Source: Candidatus Poribacteria bacterium (GTDB lineage: Bacteria > Poribacteria > WGA-4E > DTYX01). Taken from it: a stretch of 6,443 nucleotides of DNA. Positions 1-6,443 of the stretch are shown here, piece by piece; the stretch's first letter is position 1, and every line of letters begins with the position of its first letter. The DNA lies in the NCBI GenBank assembly GCA_012961655.1, contig DTYX01000748.1:1-6443 (forward strand), in the 5' to 3' direction. Both the position numbers and the translations under genes were made by a program. Under the pieces are notes generated by a model, which did no database searches, was not told where the DNA came from, and saw nothing but the letters and a program-made list of their open reading frames with translations.

Positions 1-30
1 TCGACAATCATCGGCAAATTATGAAGTATG

Positions 31-85
31 AATGCGTGAGACGTGAAACGTGAAGAGTGATTTATCACATCACGTATCACGCATT
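31..85. repeat. Inverted repeat built of 7-nt-period units, reaching into the kinase stop codon
   Basis: Bases 31-46 (AATGCGTGAGACGTGA) and the reverse complement of 70-85 (AATGCGTGATACGTGA) match at 15 of 16 positions. An inner hairpin GTGAT-TT-ATCAC lies at 57-68. Each arm is made of degenerate 7-mers such as ACGTGAA, GAGTGAT, ATCACGT and ATCACGC, phased every seven bases. The right arm includes two bases of the kinase TAA stop (86-84). Transcribed from the minus strand it would form a stem just after the kinase gene. No T-tract follows, so it is not a canonical intrinsic terminator, although it could stabilise the 3' end of the mRNA. Confidence 0.75.
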
Positions 86-2342
86 ACGCCTCACTTTCTT
101 CCGCTCCCTCTTCTTCGTAATAGTAATAATGCTGGTATATTGCTGGCGTGGTTTCGATTTCCGGTTTTATATCGTTCAGCACTACACCCAATATCTCTCC
201 TTCGGCGCCTTTTATGAGCTCCATCGCCCGCTTAGGCACTTTTCTAGAAGATTTTCCCGCGCGATAAACCAGAATCACGCCATCAACCTTAGCGGACAAG
301 ATGGTTGCGTCAGTTACCGGCAAAGTAGGCGGAGTGTCAAATATAACGATATCATACTCACTTTTTAGCTCGTTTATCAGTTCCGTCATTCTTTCAGTAG
401 CGAGCATTTCGGCGGGGTTTGGGGGATGAACGCCCGCCGGTAAGATATAGAGATTATCTATCCCAGGGGTTTCCAGAAAATCTTCCAATTCTAAGGCGCC
501 GAATAGCAGGTCAGAGGCGCTTTTAATTGCTTCATCCACAGTCGCACTACCTATTAGAACATCGGTCAGTCCAGGTCCGCGTTCCACTCCAAATACTCTG
601 TGTAATGCGGGACGTCGCAAATTACAATCAACCAAGATGGTTTGCTTTCCAAGCTGTGCCATTGTAAGCCCCAGGTTTGATATGATGGATGTCTTTCCCT
701 CCTGGGGACTTGCACTGGTAAAAAGGAGCGCTATGTGCTCATCTTGTGGCATCTTCAATAAAATAGTAGTGCGCAGAGTTCTAAAAGCTTCCGCTTCTGG
801 AAGCTTGGGGTTAGATTGAGTAATCAGTGGCATTGGAGGACCCTGTGGTGGTCTCCGTCGAGAGGAGAAAGGCTTGGGCAAAGCGAGGAACTTGGGCCTC
901 CAGGGGATAATTATTCCTTCCGCGGGGCCGATATAGGGGATTACACCGAGGACTGTTGTTTCTAAATACCTCTCTAAATCTTCGATTGTCCCGATGGAGG
1001 TGTCAAGGCTTTCGATTATGAAGGCTAAAACAAAGCCCAACAACAACCCCACCACACCTCCCGCCGCTATCTTGCCTTTGCCAGAAGAGCTGATCGGATA
1101 ATAAGGCTCAACAGCCGGTTCAATAATAGAAACGTTCCCAGTCTGCTCTGCTTCCGCGATTCTCGATTCTTCGCTTCTCCTTTTGAACATCAGATACATT
1201 TCGTTATTCATCTTTACCTCACGTTCAAATTGCGCATATTTCACTTCTTCATCGGGTATCTTAGCCAACCGTTGGCTTGCCTTCTCTTTTCGATCTTCCG
1301 TCTCTTGCACTCTTTCCTTCAGGGATGCTATCTGCGCTTCTGTTGAAATGATGCTCGCATCGACTAAGCCCTGTATCTCTTTTTTTTGTTCGGACTTTAG
1401 CTTTTCAAGGCTCCGCTTCATCTGGACAGCCTGGGGATGCAGTTGGGTGGCGCTTTCTAAGAATTCTGACAATCTAATCTCCAGGTTGCTGATGTTCTGC
1501 CTTATTGTCGCGAGGGTTGGATGATTATAGATTTCAGGGAATAATACCTGTAGCTTGCCGGTATCCGTTTTCGCTTCTTTCAACTGTTTCAGTTTGGTTT
1601 CCGCCTGGCTGATTTGAAGCTCCAAGCGGGTACGTTCTACTTCCAATGCGGATAACTGAGCAAGCACATTATTTAAGCTCTGACTTGGAGTCACAAAATC
1701 GCGTTCTTCTCTAAATCTCTTTTCCGCGGTTGCAGATTTTTTTATCGCCTCTTCGTACCATTGAATCTGACTGTCTACGAAGCTTTTAGCAGCGAGCTTA
1801 TCCTTTTGCTTCTGATACCTATTCTCATTTCTATATTCCTGTGCTATCAGATTCGCTAAACGCGCCGCTTCACTTCTGTCAGATGAAGTAACAGTGATAC
1901 TTATGATGTTTGTGATACCCTCCTGCTTAGCAGAAACCTTTCCTCTGAGTCCTCTGACTATCCGCAAGACTCTATCTGGTGTCTGCTGTGTCTCAAAAGA
2001 TTCCGCTTCTTTTGTGAACTCGTGTGGATACCGCAATTCCTTTTCGGTGATTTTGCCTAATTTATATGCTACTCGTTCCATAACAGCATAACTCGTGACA
2101 GTCTCCACTTCCGTCGCCATCACATCACCAGTCGACCACGTCATCATCTCCATCAAACCTCCAGCCAACGTCGTACGTTGTTCTACTTTCACTCTTGCCT
2201 TCGCCTGATAGATAGGCGTCTCCTTACTCACATAGAGTGAAGATACAGCAACTACTATCAAGGAACAGAGAATTATTATCCATTTGCGCTTACGGATAAT
2301 ACGCAAATAATCTGTCAATGTTAAATCTGATATCATGTTCAT
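84..2342 (-). CDS. Wzc-like polysaccharide co-polymerase with fused BY-type tyrosine autokinase
   Basis: Inner-membrane protein of 752 residues, close to the usual length of Wzc-type PCP-2a proteins, which control polymer length and export by cycles of tyrosine autophosphorylation. Visible parts: N-terminal Wzz domain from about residue 6; TM1 21-38; long periplasmic region rich in coiled coil (about 165-260 and 285-395); GNVR-type segment about 355-420 (TGNVSIIEPAVEP); TM2 425-444; Pro/Arg-rich linker 480-505; BY-kinase domain about 510-752. The kinase has the oligomerisation motif E518-x2-R521-x2-R524, Walker A 543-552 (SASPQEGKTS, K550), Walker A' 569-578 (ILVDCNLRRP), the PAGVHPPNPAEML motif and Walker B IVIFDTPP (D669). 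The tail carries Y736 and Y739-Y742, the expected autophosphorylation cluster, followed by an acidic end. The second Asp of Walker A' (normally DxD) is Asn574. The start is the ATG in the ATGA overlap with the OPX stop; an ATG two codons later is a weaker alternative. Substrate cannot be told. The stop codon lies at the edge of an inverted repeat. Confidence 0.96.
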   Translation of the reverse strand: MNMISDLTLTDYLRIIRKRKWIIILCSLIVVAVSSLYVSKETPIYQAKARVKVEQRTTLAGGLMEMMTWSTGDVMATEVETVTSYAVMERVAYKLGKITEKELRYPHEFTKEAESFETQQTPDRVLRIVRGLRGKVSAKQEGITNIISITVTSSDRSEAARLANLIAQEYRNENRYQKQKDKLAAKSFVDSQIQWYEEAIKKSATAEKRFREERDFVTPSQSLNNVLAQLSALEVERTRLELQISQAETKLKQLKEAKTDTGKLQVLFPEIYNHPTLATIRQNISNLEIRLSEFLESATQLHPQAVQMKRSLEKLKSEQKKEIQGLVDASIISTEAQIASLKERVQETEDRKEKASQRLAKIPDEEVKYAQFEREVKMNNEMYLMFKRRSEESRIAEAEQTGNVSIIEPAVEPYYPISSSGKGKIAAGGVVGLLLGFVLAFIIESLDTSIGTIEDLERYLETTVLGVIPYIGPAEGIIIPWRPKFLALPKPFSSRRRPPQGPPMPLITQSNPKLPEAEAFRTLRTTILLKMPQDEHIALLFTSASPQEGKTSIISNLGLTMAQLGKQTILVDCNLRRPALHRVFGVERGPGLTDVLIGSATVDEAIKSASDLLFGALELEDFLETPGIDNLYILPAGVHPPNPAEMLATERMTELINELKSEYDIVIFDTPPTLPVTDATILSAKVDGVILVYRAGKSSRKVPKRAMELIKGAEGEILGVVLNDIKPEIETTPAIYQHYYYYEEEGAEESEA

Positions 2343-2357
2343 TTTCCCAACATCCTT
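2339..2357 (-). promoter_or_regulatory. ATGA stop/start overlap with Shine-Dalgarno-like AAGGA for the kinase gene
   Basis: The OPX gene ends in TGA (2341-2339) and the kinase starts at ATG (2342-2340), so the two share ATGA. An AAGGA motif lies inside the OPX coding sequence at 2357-2353, 10 bases before the ATG. This supports the chosen kinase start, and implies one transcript with translational coupling of the two export proteins. Confidence 0.85.
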
Positions 2358-5300
2358 GTGAATACGGTCAATTGCAGCAGCGGCATGAAATCCGCGAGCA
2401 AATCGCTCAAAATTGAGCTGGACCGTTTTGGAATGTAAACAACATCGTTTGGTTGTAAAAGTAGATTTTCAGACATATCCATTCTTTTGGAGGCGGCGTG
2501 CAAGTCTACGGGGATGATTTCTTCACTCTTAGGCCCGCTTCTGATAATCCTTGCGTTTCGCAAATTAGCGTCCTTAGCAGCGCCGCCCGCCTCGCTAACC
2601 AAATCTAAGATTGTTATCCCTTTCCTGGCGTAATACACCCCCGGCTTCGATACAGCTCCTAATACCAGTATCTTGTTCTGTTCGCTGTTAACCGGCGGTA
2701 TGAAGATGCGGTCTCCAGGTTGAAGTAGAATGTTTTGGGTTTCATCTTGTTTGAATATCACTTCATTCAGGTCACATTCGATGATGTCGCCTGTCTGTCT
2801 GACAACTTTGACCCTGGTTGTGTCTGCGGCTGGCGTGACTCCGCCTGCAGAGATGATGAAATCCAACAACCGAATTGGTTCAGTTATAGGATAAAATCCA
2901 GCGCCTGACCTTCTATAGGCAGAAGAGCTTATTTCGCCAAAAATCGCTATTTCATCAGCTTTCCTTGTAGTCACATACACTATGTCATTCGGCATCAGTT
3001 GGACATCTTTGTTTCTATCTTTCTCCATCAGGATTGCATTGGGGTCAAGTTTCAGCACTTCGCCCGTTTCTCTTATAATCTCCACCCGATGATTTGCAGC
3101 ATCTTTGCTCAAACCGCCCGCCATACTTATCGCTTCAAAAGCTGTCAAATTCTCTGTATATATCTGCGCGCCCGGCGCTTCTACCGCGCCGGTGACGAAA
3201 ACATTTTTCACCTTAGCGGTAACAGCCGTGGGGATGTAAATAAGGTCGCCTGGCTTTAACAGCACATCTTTGCTCCTATCCCCGGAATTGAGCATCTGTT
3301 CAAGGTCAACGTGGAGCACTTCGCCCGTTTTTCTTATCACCCTAACTTTTTTCGGGTCGGCCCTAGGAGAAAGTCCACCTGCGGAAATGACAAGGTCTAA
3401 AAGGTAGGTTTTGCCTCTCAATGGATAGCGTCCAGGCCCAGATTCCTTGGATAATGTGCTTTGAACTTCACCTAAAATATCCACCATTTTGCTCTTGTAT
3501 TCTTTAACGATAACTGCCACTTCGTAGTCCTTCAGATATTTTTTCAGCCCCTCTGTAATTCTTTCATCTATTTGAGTGGGCGTCAGTCCTTCTACCATGA
3601 TATCGCCGACGAGAGAGTAAGTTATCATGCCATTGTCCTGCACAGTAACTGTACTGACCTGTTCCTCCCCTTCTTTCCACCAGAGCGTGACCTCAAGCAC
3701 ATCCCTTTTGCCTACGATGTACTCCTCTTCGGAATTCGGAATATGGCTTTCTGGCTTCTCCGCTGATTTAAGCGGCTGCCCGAAGATTATATCTACGCCC
3801 CTTCCGTTAATAGTCGTTGAAAAATCGGCGGGGGATTTTAAATAAAATACGACTTGGGTGGATGGAGTCTCTTTTGCGCCATATTCTTTTGTTGTGATGC
3901 CTTTTACGTGAGGAGTTGAAACTTTGACGCTTGGGGCAAATATATTAGCGATTGGCAATTGAATAACCACACGTTGCGGGGACGATAATCCCATAACAGT
4001 TGGGTTTATCTTTTTAGTTGTTCGCAGGCGAAAGAGCGTCAAACCGTCAGAGATTTTTAACCCAAGGAGAGCTTCGGGTGGAGGTATTTCCCTCTGAGCG
4101 ATATCCCAATCCGATGACGCTACAAAATCTATGAGCAGTTTCCCTTCAGCCGACGTTATAATTGGTTTCTCAAAGTATCGCAGCATAAACGATATGCGCA
4201 GAACCTCAGGCGAAAGAGAATATTGTTCCGCAAATACTTTGGAAATAGGGATGATGTTGATATTTTGACTCCTTTTGACATCAGTATGCACCCCGTAAAT
4301 ATCCACATAAAAACTGCCTTCAGAAGCTATATATCCATACTTGTAATCCGAGGCGGGCGGAAAAGTAATTTGCATTTTGACTCCAGTTGAAAATCCCGTC
4401 TCTGAATCCCGAGTTATCGGGGACGGAGACGAGGCGGAGTAAAGTTCCATCAAAGTCACTGAGATGGCTTGGGCTTCACCTATCGGAATATCAAAAGATG
4501 TAGAAGGAACATCTTTATCTATATCAACTGGCGCTCCAGTAACGCTTGGAGCCGTTATTCTGTCTGGTAAGCTCGGTGTGATTATCTCCGGTCGCTGAAC
4601 TTCTTTCAGGGTTATGGTGTCGCTTATCTCCTCTTCTGACCAGCTACCCGCCACATCTTTTAATTTGACGTAGACAGTTTTAATCCCTTCGCCTTCTGTT
4701 AATGTCCACTGCTTAGTCGTCGCGTATGGTTCAGGCGTTGACCAGCTTTGATTATCATTGCTAAATTTCATCTGAGCGCCCAAGCCCATTTCACTATAAG
4801 CATCTGTGGCTGATAAGGTGAGAGTTACTGAAGTAGAATCGGTTATTTCCGCTCCGCTGTTAATCGAGATTGTGCCGGTTGGTGGAGTAGCGTCATAATA
4901 GAGCGTTGCAGAACTTCGATTATTCTGATTTACATTTCCCGCTCCATCCGTTAACCATACATAGATGACTTGTTCACCTTCAGAAGTTGCTGTCGCAGAG
5001 AAAGGTTTGCTCGTAGTATAAATTCCATCAGTCGGATGAGTGGGAAGTGAGCCCAATTTGTAATAAGCCTTATCTATGCCCGATGGGTCATCCGGATTTG
5101 TCCAGTCAATGGTGAAAAGATTACTATTTGTCCAGTCGCTGGGAGTGACGGTCAGGTTAATTGGAGCGGGTGGTGGAGTAATATCGCCCGTTTCTGTGGT
5201 AAAAGAGAAAAGAGTTGTGAAGAAAGGATTATCTGCCAAGTCTTCTGCAACATCGCTTATGGTGACCGTATATTCGGTGTTATCGGCTAAGTTTTCACTT

Positions 5301-6397
5301 GGGTCAAATATCAAAGTAAAAGCATCCTTCCAGCTTTTCGTTCCAGAGACGGAAGGAGTAATCGAAAAAGCATCTTCTGTGGCGCTTTTGTTCATTGGTG
5401 AGGAGAAGGCGACTTCAATATTGGTCGTGATAGATATATCGGTGGCATTGGACGCGGGGAAACTGTTAGCGATGGTGGGCGGAGAATGATAGGCTGCGTA
5501 ATCTGTACCATTTAATGTTGTTATGAATCCACCTTCAAATTTGCCGAGGGATACGCCTATTGAGTTCTTATATTCATCAGAGATGGGAAATCCGAGCCAA
5601 CCGCCACTGCCTCCTTCTTTCATATAAACGTCATCAATCGGGCCGTGGGTCTCAAAAGTCAGGTGCTTATAGCTTCCTGTGCGATGATAATGAAGGTGAC
5701 CGTGTTCAAAATTTTGTACCCTGCCTTGCGTGCTAAATCCTTCAGCGCCAGATCGATTTGCCTCTCGTTCATCGCTTGTTGGATAGCCAAGAAAATCAGG
5801 GGGATTGCCAAGAGATTTATACTTTTGCCAGATAGCTCCATAGATAGCATAGACCATTTTCAGGCTGTCATGCTGCATCATAGCCAACTCATCGCTGTCT
5901 TTACGAAATTCTTGAATTAAACCATTGCCCCATCGATGGACAGCGTTAATAGCATAACCAAATAAGTTAAAATCTCTCTTAGCATAGCCAAATAACATTC
6001 TGAAGTAACAGTCTATAAAGAGTTGCGGGTCAGGAGCGCCCTGACCAACAGCGTAAGGCGCGATGCTCTTTAACCAATTCTCCACACACCAGCCATTATC
6101 ACTTCCAAACTGCACGCGCCACCAATAATATCCGTCGGCAAAGATACCGTTATCTGGGTCAGCAACCACCAGTCCTCCTTTAGCGCCTTGAGGTCTCGTG
6201 GTTATTATACTGTATCCTAACCCAGGGCCAGTCCGCATATTCAGGTTAACAGTATTTTGGACATAATCACCCGTTTGGAATTTTGTGGATTGTCCTTCCC
6301 CTTCAATTTCATTAGGCGGAGCGCTATTTGTATAACGCAGAAGGGAAATACAAACAACACAAAGAATGATTAAGTATTTTTTTTTATTGTTTATCAT
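2339..6397 (-). CDS. Giant multidomain polysaccharide export (OPX/Wza-like) protein with SH3, LGFP, Ig-like, AMIN, Poly_export and SLBB domains
   Basis: Predicted conduit for polysaccharide across the periplasm and outer membrane. From the ATG at 6397 it has 1352 residues; numbers here count from an upstream in-frame TTG at 6418, so this ATG is residue 8. Visible in order: signal peptide 8-32 (NKKK then a hydrophobic core, possible cleavage after TNSA); SH3-like domain 49-120 (VNLNMRTGPGLGY, YYWWRVQF, GWCVENWL); LGFP-like repeats 132-310 (FLGYPTSDE, WLGFPISDE); Big_5 Ig-like domain 313-408 (VAFSSPMN, DLADNPF, FSFTT); two Ig-like domains 413-604 (YVWLTDGAGN, YVKLKDVAGSW); two AMIN-like domains about 653-767 and 787-880; Poly_export 898-975 (YIVGKRDVLEV, LVGDIMVEGLT); four SLBB domains 976-1330; and a hydrophobic C-terminal helix 1333-1357. 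Typical OPX proteins have roughly 350-400 residues, so the N-terminal extension is exceptional. No lipobox cysteine is visible, unlike Wza. The Poly_export/SLBB assignment is firm, AMIN is moderate, and substrate is unknown. The gene overlaps the downstream kinase gene by 4 bases. Confidence 0.93.
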   Translation of the reverse strand: MINNKKKYLIILCVVCISLLRYTNSAPPNEIEGEGQSTKFQTGDYVQNTVNLNMRTGPGLGYSIITTRPQGAKGGLVVADPDNGIFADGYYWWRVQFGSDNGWCVENWLKSIAPYAVGQGAPDPQLFIDCYFRMLFGYAKRDFNLFGYAINAVHRWGNGLIQEFRKDSDELAMMQHDSLKMVYAIYGAIWQKYKSLGNPPDFLGYPTSDEREANRSGAEGFSTQGRVQNFEHGHLHYHRTGSYKHLTFETHGPIDDVYMKEGGSGGWLGFPISDEYKNSIGVSLGKFEGGFITTLNGTDYAAYHSPPTIANSFPASNATDISITTNIEVAFSSPMNKSATEDAFSITPSVSGTKSWKDAFTLIFDPSENLADNTEYTVTISDVAEDLADNPFFTTLFSFTTETGDITPPPAPINLTVTPSDWTNSNLFTIDWTNPDDPSGIDKAYYKLGSLPTHPTDGIYTTSKPFSATATSEGEQVIYVWLTDGAGNVNQNNRSSATLYYDATPPTGTISINSGAEITDSTSVTLTLSATDAYSEMGLGAQMKFSNDNQSWSTPEPYATTKQWTLTEGEGIKTVYVKLKDVAGSWSEEEISDTITLKEVQRPEIITPSLPDRITAPSVTGAPVDIDKDVPSTSFDIPIGEAQAISVTLMELYSASSPSPITRDSETGFSTGVKMQITFPPASDYKYGYIASEGSFYVDIYGVHTDVKRSQNINIIPISKVFAEQYSLSPEVLRISFMLRYFEKPIITSAEGKLLIDFVASSDWDIAQREIPPPEALLGLKISDGLTLFRLRTTKKINPTVMGLSSPQRVVIQLPIANIFAPSVKVSTPHVKGITTKEYGAKETPSTQVVFYLKSPADFSTTINGRGVDIIFGQPLKSAEKPESHIPNSEEEYIVGKRDVLEVTLWWKEGEEQVSTVTVQDNGMITYSLVGDIMVEGLTPTQIDERITEGLKKYLKDYEVAVIVKEYKSKMVDILGEVQSTLSKESGPGRYPLRGKTYLLDLVISAGGLSPRADPKKVRVIRKTGEVLHVDLEQMLNSGDRSKDVLLKPGDLIYIPTAVTAKVKNVFVTGAVEAPGAQIYTENLTAFEAISMAGGLSKDAANHRVEIIRETGEVLKLDPNAILMEKDRNKDVQLMPNDIVYVTTRKADEIAIFGEISSSAYRRSGAGFYPITEPIRLLDFIISAGGVTPAADTTRVKVVRQTGDIIECDLNEVIFKQDETQNILLQPGDRIFIPPVNSEQNKILVLGAVSKPGVYYARKGITILDLVSEAGGAAKDANLRNARIIRSGPKSEEIIPVDLHAASKRMDMSENLLLQPNDVVYIPKRSSSILSDLLADFMPLLQLTVFTRMLGK
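2429..3493 (-). repeat. Four SLBB domains in the OPX gene, arranged as a duplicated A-B pair
   Basis: SLBB1 is residues 976-1063 (3493-3230), SLBB2 1072-1149 (3205-2972), SLBB3 1156-1241 (2953-2696) and SLBB4 1249-1330 (2674-2429), numbered from the TTG at 6418. SLBB1 and SLBB3 share a longer first half (GPGRYP/GAGFYP, LLDLVISAGG/LLDFIISAGG) and end in PGD-x-I-(Y/F)-IP. SLBB2 and SLBB4 have a short first half (GAVEAPG/GAVSKPG) and end in PND-(I/V)-VY. The A-to-A spacing is 180 residues and the B-to-B spacing 177. One 16-base stretch, AGCACTTCGCCCGTTT, is identical on the plus strand at 3054-3069 and 3315-3330 and encodes the TGEVL segments of SLBB2 and SLBB1. Confidence 0.8.
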
Positions 6398-6413
6398 CTT
6401 TTGACTTATCCCC
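6395..6413 (-). promoter_or_regulatory. Weak ribosome-binding site and preferred ATG start of the OPX gene
   Basis: GGGGA at 6413-6409 lies 11 bases before the ATG at 6397-6395. Starting here leaves a standard signal peptide with a short basic N-terminus. The longest reading within the window would start at TTG 6418, with no Shine-Dalgarno-like sequence before it, and would add seven residues (MVGISQK) ahead of the signal peptide. The reading frame is still open to the right edge, so an even earlier start cannot be excluded by a stop codon. The signal peptide position is the main argument against it. Confidence 0.6.
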
Positions 6414-6420
6414 ACCAAGA

Positions 6421-6441
6421 AAAGTGGAAAGTGGTAATGGA
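6421..6441. repeat. Short degenerate 7-nt tandem repeat upstream of the OPX gene
   Basis: On the plus strand this stretch splits into AAAGTGG, AAAGTGG and TAATGGA, so two identical 7-mers are followed by a degenerate one. It lies directly upstream of the OPX start and is cut by the window edge, so its full length is unknown. Its period is the same as in the repeat at the other end of the two-gene unit, but the unit sequence differs. With only two perfect copies the call is weak. Confidence 0.4.
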
Positions 6442-6443
6442 GA

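Noticed and set aside
1..11. Possible start (ATGATTGTC on the minus strand from 11) of a next gene in the operon
   Set aside because: Only eleven bases are visible and no Shine-Dalgarno-like sequence precedes it, so nothing supports a gene.
31..85. Rho-independent terminator after the kinase gene
   Set aside because: A strong stem is possible, but no run of T follows it on the minus strand, the stem is not especially GC-rich, and the 7-base periodicity is better explained as a repeat element.
31..85. CRISPR array
   Set aside because: The units are 7 bases long, degenerate and contiguous, with no spacers, and no cas gene is present.
57..368. Plus-strand open reading frame of 103 codons opposite the 3' end of the kinase gene
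   Set aside because: It lies antisense to the highly conserved kinase domain, its predicted protein shows no recognisable domain, and no ribosome-binding site is evident. The other plus-strand open frames (for example 5076-5489 and 1183-1524) are likewise antisense shadows of the two long genes.
5659..5850. Second minus-strand frame of 63 codons inside the OPX gene
   Set aside because: It is fully contained in the LGFP-repeat coding region in another frame, and the long frame carries clear domain motifs there.
6322..6397. Lipoprotein signal peptide for the OPX protein
   Set aside because: The cysteines in the hydrophobic segment (LCVVC) are not preceded by a small Ala, Gly or Ser at -1, so the lipobox pattern is not met.

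Overview
This window holds two complete minus-strand genes and almost nothing else. Transcription runs from the right edge to the left edge. The genes encode the export half of an extracellular or capsular polysaccharide system: an outer-membrane polysaccharide export (OPX, Wza-like) protein, followed immediately by a polysaccharide co-polymerase with a fused bacterial tyrosine kinase (PCP-2a/BY-kinase, Wzc-like). An OPX plus a Wzc-type kinase implies a Gram-negative (diderm) bacterium. The GC content looks moderate, and the oversized OPX protein and the 7-nt-period intergenic repeats would fit an uncultured or environmental lineage, but I cannot assign a phylum from this sequence alone.

Layout from right to left: about 45 bases of leader containing a short 7-nt-period repeat (about 6421-6441) and a weak ribosome-binding site; the OPX gene (start preferred at 6397, stop at 2339); an ATGA overlap of start and stop (2339-2342); the Wzc-like gene (2342 to 84); and a 7-nt-period inverted repeat (31-85) that includes the first two bases of the kinase stop codon. 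Only about 30 further bases remain, and they hold no supportable gene.

The two proteins are expected to work together. The kinase sits in the inner membrane, with a long coiled-coil periplasmic part, a cytoplasmic ATPase/kinase domain and a C-terminal tyrosine cluster; its phosphorylation cycle would control polymer length and export. The OPX protein would form the periplasmic and outer-membrane conduit. The main surprise is the OPX protein. A normal Wza-type core (Poly_export plus SLBB domains) is preceded by about 860 residues of other modules: SH3-like, LGFP-like repeats, a Big_5 Ig-like domain, two more Ig-like domains and two AMIN-like domains. Its four SLBB domains are arranged as a duplicated A-B pair. 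Other points of note are an Asp-to-Asn change in the kinase Walker A' motif and the repeat that overlaps the kinase stop codon. All domain assignments are by eye from recognisable motifs; no profile search was run.
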